Assembly: GCA_030044035.1 (NCBI GenBank)
Contig: JASHWN010000165.1
Span: forward strand, 1 to 8,846
Reading direction: 5' to 3'
Length of the DNA stretch: 8,846 nt
From: Xanthobacteraceae bacterium
GTDB taxonomy: Bacteria > Pseudomonadota > Alphaproteobacteria > Rhizobiales > Xanthobacteraceae
Shown here in pieces: positions 6,275 through 8,846 of this stretch. The number at the start of each line of letters is the position of its first letter. Within the stretch, counting starts at the first letter, position 1. The notes beneath the pieces were generated by a model. That model made no database searches, was not told where the DNA came from, and saw only the letters and a program-made list of their open reading frames with translations. Position numbers and translations under genes: made by a program.

Positions 6275-6314
6275 ATCAAACAAATAGAAGCGCCTCATCG
6301 AACAGATGAGGCGC
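6246..6314 (-). ncRNA. Candidate two-hairpin small RNA or leader attenuator
   Basis: Read on the minus strand, a perfect 10-bp hairpin (GCGCCTCATC, loop TGTTC, GATGAGGCGC; 6290-6314) is followed by a U-rich 15-base linker. The terminator hairpin with its six-U tail comes next. An extended -10 (TGGTATAAC, 6327-6319) ends 4 bases before the first stem, so transcription would start at about 6312-6314 and give an RNA of about 68 nt. No good -35 is visible, which an extended -10 can tolerate. The alternatives are tandem terminators for the DctP transcript, or an attenuator for the secreted-protein gene that starts 52 bases further on. I recognise no named RNA family. Confidence 0.35.
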
Positions 6315-6735
6315 CGGGGTTATACCATCGCTATCGCGTTTCGTTATGCCTTCGTTCGCATGGCAAGTATGTTTGACGACGTCAAATTTTCGCCGCGTTG
6401 GGAGTCGTTGCGATTTGTTTGTTAGGTGTGCGACATTGTGTCAGATTACGGCAACAAACCGGCGCTGCGCGCTGCGCTTGTTTGATGTGGCCAATTACTT
6501 GCGCCAAAAGGACAGAAGCGCTCGGCCAGCAACCCCGCGGCCAGAATTCTGTCGAGCTGCGAGCCCGCTGATGGGCTTTTATCAGACAAATCGCCGCACG
6601 TTCGATTGTGGCGATAACCTGACGGCGATCGACCGCTTGTGCCCGGGCGATTAATCTATTGCAACAAAAGTTGATCGCGCGCCGGCACGTGCTCGACGCG
6701 CACTTCGCAGCCAAGCAGCTGGCGGAAGCGATTGT
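6315..6735. other. Long intergenic stretch with no convincing gene
   Basis: Open frames on both strands here (about 102 and 110 codons) have no family resemblance, no Shine-Dalgarno and no signal of selection, and they overlap each other. Visible structure is limited to a 15-base palindrome TTTGACGACGTCAAA at 6372-6386 and a weak hairpin AGCCC/GGGCT followed by TTTT at 6562-6580 (plus orientation). There is also an imperfect GC hairpin around 6674-6698, past the DctP stop, that might end that transcript. The sequence is less GC-rich than its neighbours. I see no riboswitch or tRNA. Confidence 0.6.
6319..6327 (-). promoter_or_regulatory. Extended -10 promoter element
   Basis: The minus strand reads TGGTATAAC, fitting TGnTATAAT with one mismatch at the last base. 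The -35 region shows ATAACG or CATAAC, a poor match. The element is placed exactly to start the two-hairpin RNA at 6246-6314, and possibly the secreted-protein transcript if the terminator is read through. Confidence 0.35.
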
Positions 6736-7755
6736 TTATTTGGTCCGCCTCGCCACTTCGGCGAACACCTCATAGGCCTGCTGCAGCCGCGGCTTGCGCC
6801 TGGCGACCGCGGCGCCGACGGCCGCGATCGATTTCATCATCTGCGCCTGCTCGGCCGCCGGCAGGCTGATCAACTCGCCGTGCTGGGCGAAAATCTGGCG
6901 CTGCTTGTCGAAGAAATCGGCCTCCCACGGATTGACCTCCGCGGCAGCCTTGCCGGCATCGGCATCGATGATGGCCTGCAAGTCTTTGGGCAGGCCGTCG
7001 AACCATTTCTTCGACATGAAGGCCATCGAAAAGATGAACGGCTGACCGATCTCGGTGACGTATTTGGCGGCATCCCAGAAATGCATCGTCGTGTAGATCG
7101 TCATCGCCGCCAGCGAGCCGTCGATGGCGCCCTGCTGCAGCGCCGGCAGCACGTCGCCGAGCGTCATCGCCACCGGCGAGGCGCCGAGCGATTTGAGCAT
7201 CTCCTGCTGCATGTCGGCGGCCAACACGCGCAGCTTCTTGCCTTTGAAATCGGCGAGATGGCGGATCGGCGTGCGGGAGATGACCGACGACGGCTGCGCC
7301 ACGAACAACGCGGCGCCGTGGATGCCCTTGTCGGCGCCGAAGCCGAACATCATTTTCTGCAGCGCGGGATCGCCGACCATGCGCACCTCGTGCGCCATGT
7401 CGGTAACGAGACCCGGCGCCGAGACGACCTCGTAGCGCTCGTCGATGCCGGTCAGGAATTCGGGCGGGCCGACATAGCCCTGGATGGCGCCGAACTGCAC
7501 GCCTTCGATCTCGCGCGGGATCGGACCCAGCTGGCTCGCCGGATAGATTTCGCCTTTGATACGGCCGCCGGAATCCTTCTCGACCATGGCGACGAAGCGC
7601 TTGCACCATTCGTGCTGCGATTCGTTGATCGTGGCGGTGCCGAGCTTCATCACATAGGTCTGGCCTTCAGCGCGCGCTGTGCCCACCGTGACGGCAAGCG
7701 ATACGACCGCGACACCGGCGGCAAGCGCCGTGACGGCGCGATAGATGCGGCACAT
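6736..7755 (-). CDS. dctP-like: TRAP transporter periplasmic solute-binding protein (DctP family), copy A
   Basis: A 339-residue periplasmic binding protein that delivers its ligand, usually an organic acid, to a DctQM-type sodium-driven permease. The start is ATG at 7755, placed by GGAGGA at 7761-7766, 5 bases upstream. It gives a clean signal peptide ending TARA-EG (residue 29/30). An in-frame extension to 7872 adds 39 residues without a Shine-Dalgarno and would bury the signal peptide. Family features include KLGTATINESQHEWCKRF near the mature N-terminus and KGKKLRVLAADMQQE (171-185), with R176 where the ligand carboxylate is usually held. GDVLPALQQGAIDG (200-213) and KKWFDGLPKDLQ (249-260) are further landmarks. 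The paralogue upstream on the same strand is about 77% identical by eye, with a gap of 134 bases. No DctQ or DctM gene is in the window. The ligand is unknown. Confidence 0.93.
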   Translation of the reverse strand: MCRIYRAVTALAAGVAVVSLAVTVGTARAEGQTYVMKLGTATINESQHEWCKRFVAMVEKDSGGRIKGEIYPASQLGPIPREIEGVQFGAIQGYVGPPEFLTGIDERYEVVSAPGLVTDMAHEVRMVGDPALQKMMFGFGADKGIHGAALFVAQPSSVISRTPIRHLADFKGKKLRVLAADMQQEMLKSLGASPVAMTLGDVLPALQQGAIDGSLAAMTIYTTMHFWDAAKYVTEIGQPFIFSMAFMSKKWFDGLPKDLQAIIDADAGKAAAEVNPWEADFFDKQRQIFAQHGELISLPAAEQAQMMKSIAAVGAAVARRKPRLQQAYEVFAEVARRTK

Positions 7756-7761
7756 GTCGTT

Positions 7762-7766
7762 CCTCC
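7762..7766 (-). promoter_or_regulatory. Shine-Dalgarno deciding the DctP copy A start
   Basis: GGAGG on the minus strand (within GGGGAGGAACGAC) sits 6 bases before the ATG at 7755. The alternative ATG at 7770 and the one at 7872 have no comparable site. Confidence 0.8.
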
Positions 7767-7847
7767 CCATTTTCGAGCGCGTCTCATTGGCGCGCTCTGC
7801 GGTGAACGTCGGCGCAAGTTGACGGCGGCAAGATCGCGAAGCGCGCC

Positions 7848-7864
7848 GGCCGGAGATGCCGGCC
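7848..7864. other. Short GC hairpin between the two DctP genes
   Basis: GGCCGG (7848-7853) pairs with CCGGCC (7859-7864) around a 5-base loop. It lies 25 bases past the copy B stop, with no T-run after it on either strand. It could slow or stabilise transcript ends, lowering copy A relative to copy B, but it is not a classic terminator. The rest of the 134-base gap shows only the copy A ribosome binding site. Confidence 0.35.
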
Positions 7865-7889
7865 AGACGCACCCGCGCCGCTCATTACA

Positions 7890-8846
7890 TTATTTTTGCG
7901 TCCGCTTCGCCGCCTCGGCGAACACCTTGTACGCGTCCTCGAGACCCGGCTTGCGCTTGGCGACTTCGACGCCAACGGGGATGATGTCTTTCATCATTGC
8001 GGCCTGCTCGTCCGTCGGCAGGCTGATCAGCTCGCCGTGCTCAGTCCAGGCATTGCGCTGCTTGTCGTAGAAATCCGACGCCCACGGCAACACCTCGGTT
8101 GCGGCCTTGCCGGCATCGGTATCGATAATGGTCTGCAAATCCTTGGGCAGGCCGTCGAACCATTTCTTCGAGATGAAAGCCATCGAGAAGATGGTCGGCT
8201 GCCCAATCTCGGTGATGTATTTGGCGGCATCCCAGTAATGCATGGTGGCGTCGACGGTGACTGCCAGCACGGCGCCGTCGATGGCGCCTTGTTGGATGGC
8301 CGGCAGCACGTCGCCTAAGGTCATCGCCACCGGCGAGGCGCCGAGCCGCCGAACCATCTCCTGCTGCATGTCGGCCGCGAGCACGCGCAGCTTCTTGCCC
8401 TTGATGTCGGCGAGGTGACGGATCGGCGTGCGCGAGATGATCGACGAGGGCTGCGACACCCACAGCGCCACGCCGCGAATGCCCTTCTGGGCACCGAAGC
8501 TGAACATCATCTTCTGCAGCTCGGCATCCTGCGCCACGCGGATGGCATGGGCCATGCCCTCGATCAGACCGGGGGCGGACAGCACCTCGAAGCGGGGGTC
8601 GACGCCGACCAGAAACTCGGGCGGGCCGATATAGCCCTGGATGGCGCCGAACTGCGTGCCCTCGATCTCACGCGGGATCGGACCGAGCTGGCTCGCCGGA
8701 TAAATTTCACCCTTGATGCGACCGCCGGAGTCCTTCTCCACGTAGGCGACGAAGCGCTTGCACCATTCGTGCTGCGCCTCGTTGATGGTGGCGGTGCCGA
8801 GCTTCATCACGTAGGTCTTGTTGTCCTGCGCGCGTGCCGCGGTGAA
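7890..8846 (-). CDS. dctP-like: TRAP transporter periplasmic solute-binding protein (DctP family), copy B, partial, N-terminus outside window
   Basis: 318 residues are visible. The frame stays open to the right edge, where it reads FTAARAQDNKTYVMKLGT, i.e. the end of a signal peptide (AARA-QD) and the mature start. The real start codon therefore lies beyond 8846; the in-frame GTG at 8810 is not the start. The mature part matches copy A nearly throughout with no gaps until the last residues: KLGTATINEAQHEWCKRF, KGKKLRVLAADMQQE with the conserved ligand arginine, and GDVLPAIQQGAIDG. Differences cluster after QQGAIDG (AVLAVTVDATMHYW against SLAAMTIYTTMHFW in copy A) and in the C-terminal helices. 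Same-strand tandem placement suggests a gene duplication and possibly one transcript. The permease genes may lie beyond the right edge. Confidence 0.93.
   Translation of the reverse strand, partial: FTAARAQDNKTYVMKLGTATINEAQHEWCKRFVAYVEKDSGGRIKGEIYPASQLGPIPREIEGTQFGAIQGYIGPPEFLVGVDPRFEVLSAPGLIEGMAHAIRVAQDAELQKMMFSFGAQKGIRGVALWVSQPSSIISRTPIRHLADIKGKKLRVLAADMQQEMVRRLGASPVAMTLGDVLPAIQQGAIDGAVLAVTVDATMHYWDAAKYITEIGQPTIFSMAFISKKWFDGLPKDLQTIIDTDAGKAATEVLPWASDFYDKQRNAWTEHGELISLPTDEQAAMMKDIIPVGVEVAKRKPGLEDAYKVFAEAAKRTQK

Noticed and set aside
6346..6714. Open frames of about 102 (plus) and 110 (minus) codons in the long gap
   Set aside because: They overlap each other, lack ribosome binding sites and resemble no family. 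The Cys/Arg-rich composition looks random.
7756..7872. Upstream start for DctP copy A adding 39 residues
   Set aside because: No Shine-Dalgarno is present. The added stretch would precede the signal peptide, and the ATG at 7755 has a strong GGAGG.

Overview
The window is GC-rich, with dense coding, rhizobial-type interspersed palindromes and protein families typical of soil alphaproteobacteria. It most resembles a chromosomal catabolic region of a Hyphomicrobiales member (Bradyrhizobium/Xanthobacteraceae-like). This placement rests on protein and repeat style, not on a marker gene.

Layout: (1) 1-488, minus strand: the N-terminal part of a CoxM-type FAD subunit of a molybdenum hydroxylase, cut by the left edge. 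(2) 489-743: a divergent intergenic region mostly filled by two related long palindromes. (3) 744-2113, plus strand: a translationally coupled coxM-coxS pair (FAD subunit and 2x[2Fe-2S] subunit). (4) 2124-2244: a nested rhizobial palindrome filling most of the gap to the next gene. (5) 2264-3142, plus strand: an XRE-type regulator. (6) 3187-5523, minus strand, convergent with the regulator: the large molybdopterin subunit (CoxL-type), with a GTG start behind a clear Shine-Dalgarno. (7) 5669-6193, minus strand: a small secreted His/Tyr-rich protein with a possible CHAP/NlpC-like cysteine hydrolase domain. Its strong terminator hairpin lies just upstream of a candidate coxL promoter. (8) 6194-6735: a long non-coding stretch with two strong hairpins, the second a classic minus-strand terminator. 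Together with an extended -10 they look like a small RNA of about 68 nt or a leader attenuator. (9) 6736-7755 and 7890-8846, minus strand: two tandem paralogous TRAP-transporter DctP solute-binding proteins, about 77% identical by eye, the second cut by the right edge.

How it fits together: L, M and S subunits for one complete molybdenum hydroxylase are present, but L is encoded on the opposite strand from M and S, with an XRE regulator between them. The large subunit has PYRGAGR where true (form I) CO dehydrogenases have AYxCSFR. It is therefore better called a CoxL-family hydroxylase of unknown substrate than a CO dehydrogenase. The neighbouring DctP proteins probably capture an organic acid, and a link between that ligand and the hydroxylase is plausible but not shown. 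No phage, transposase, CRISPR array, tRNA or rRNA was seen. I found no clearly new multi-gene system. The most unusual items are the palindromic repeats with compensatory differences and the two-hairpin RNA candidate.
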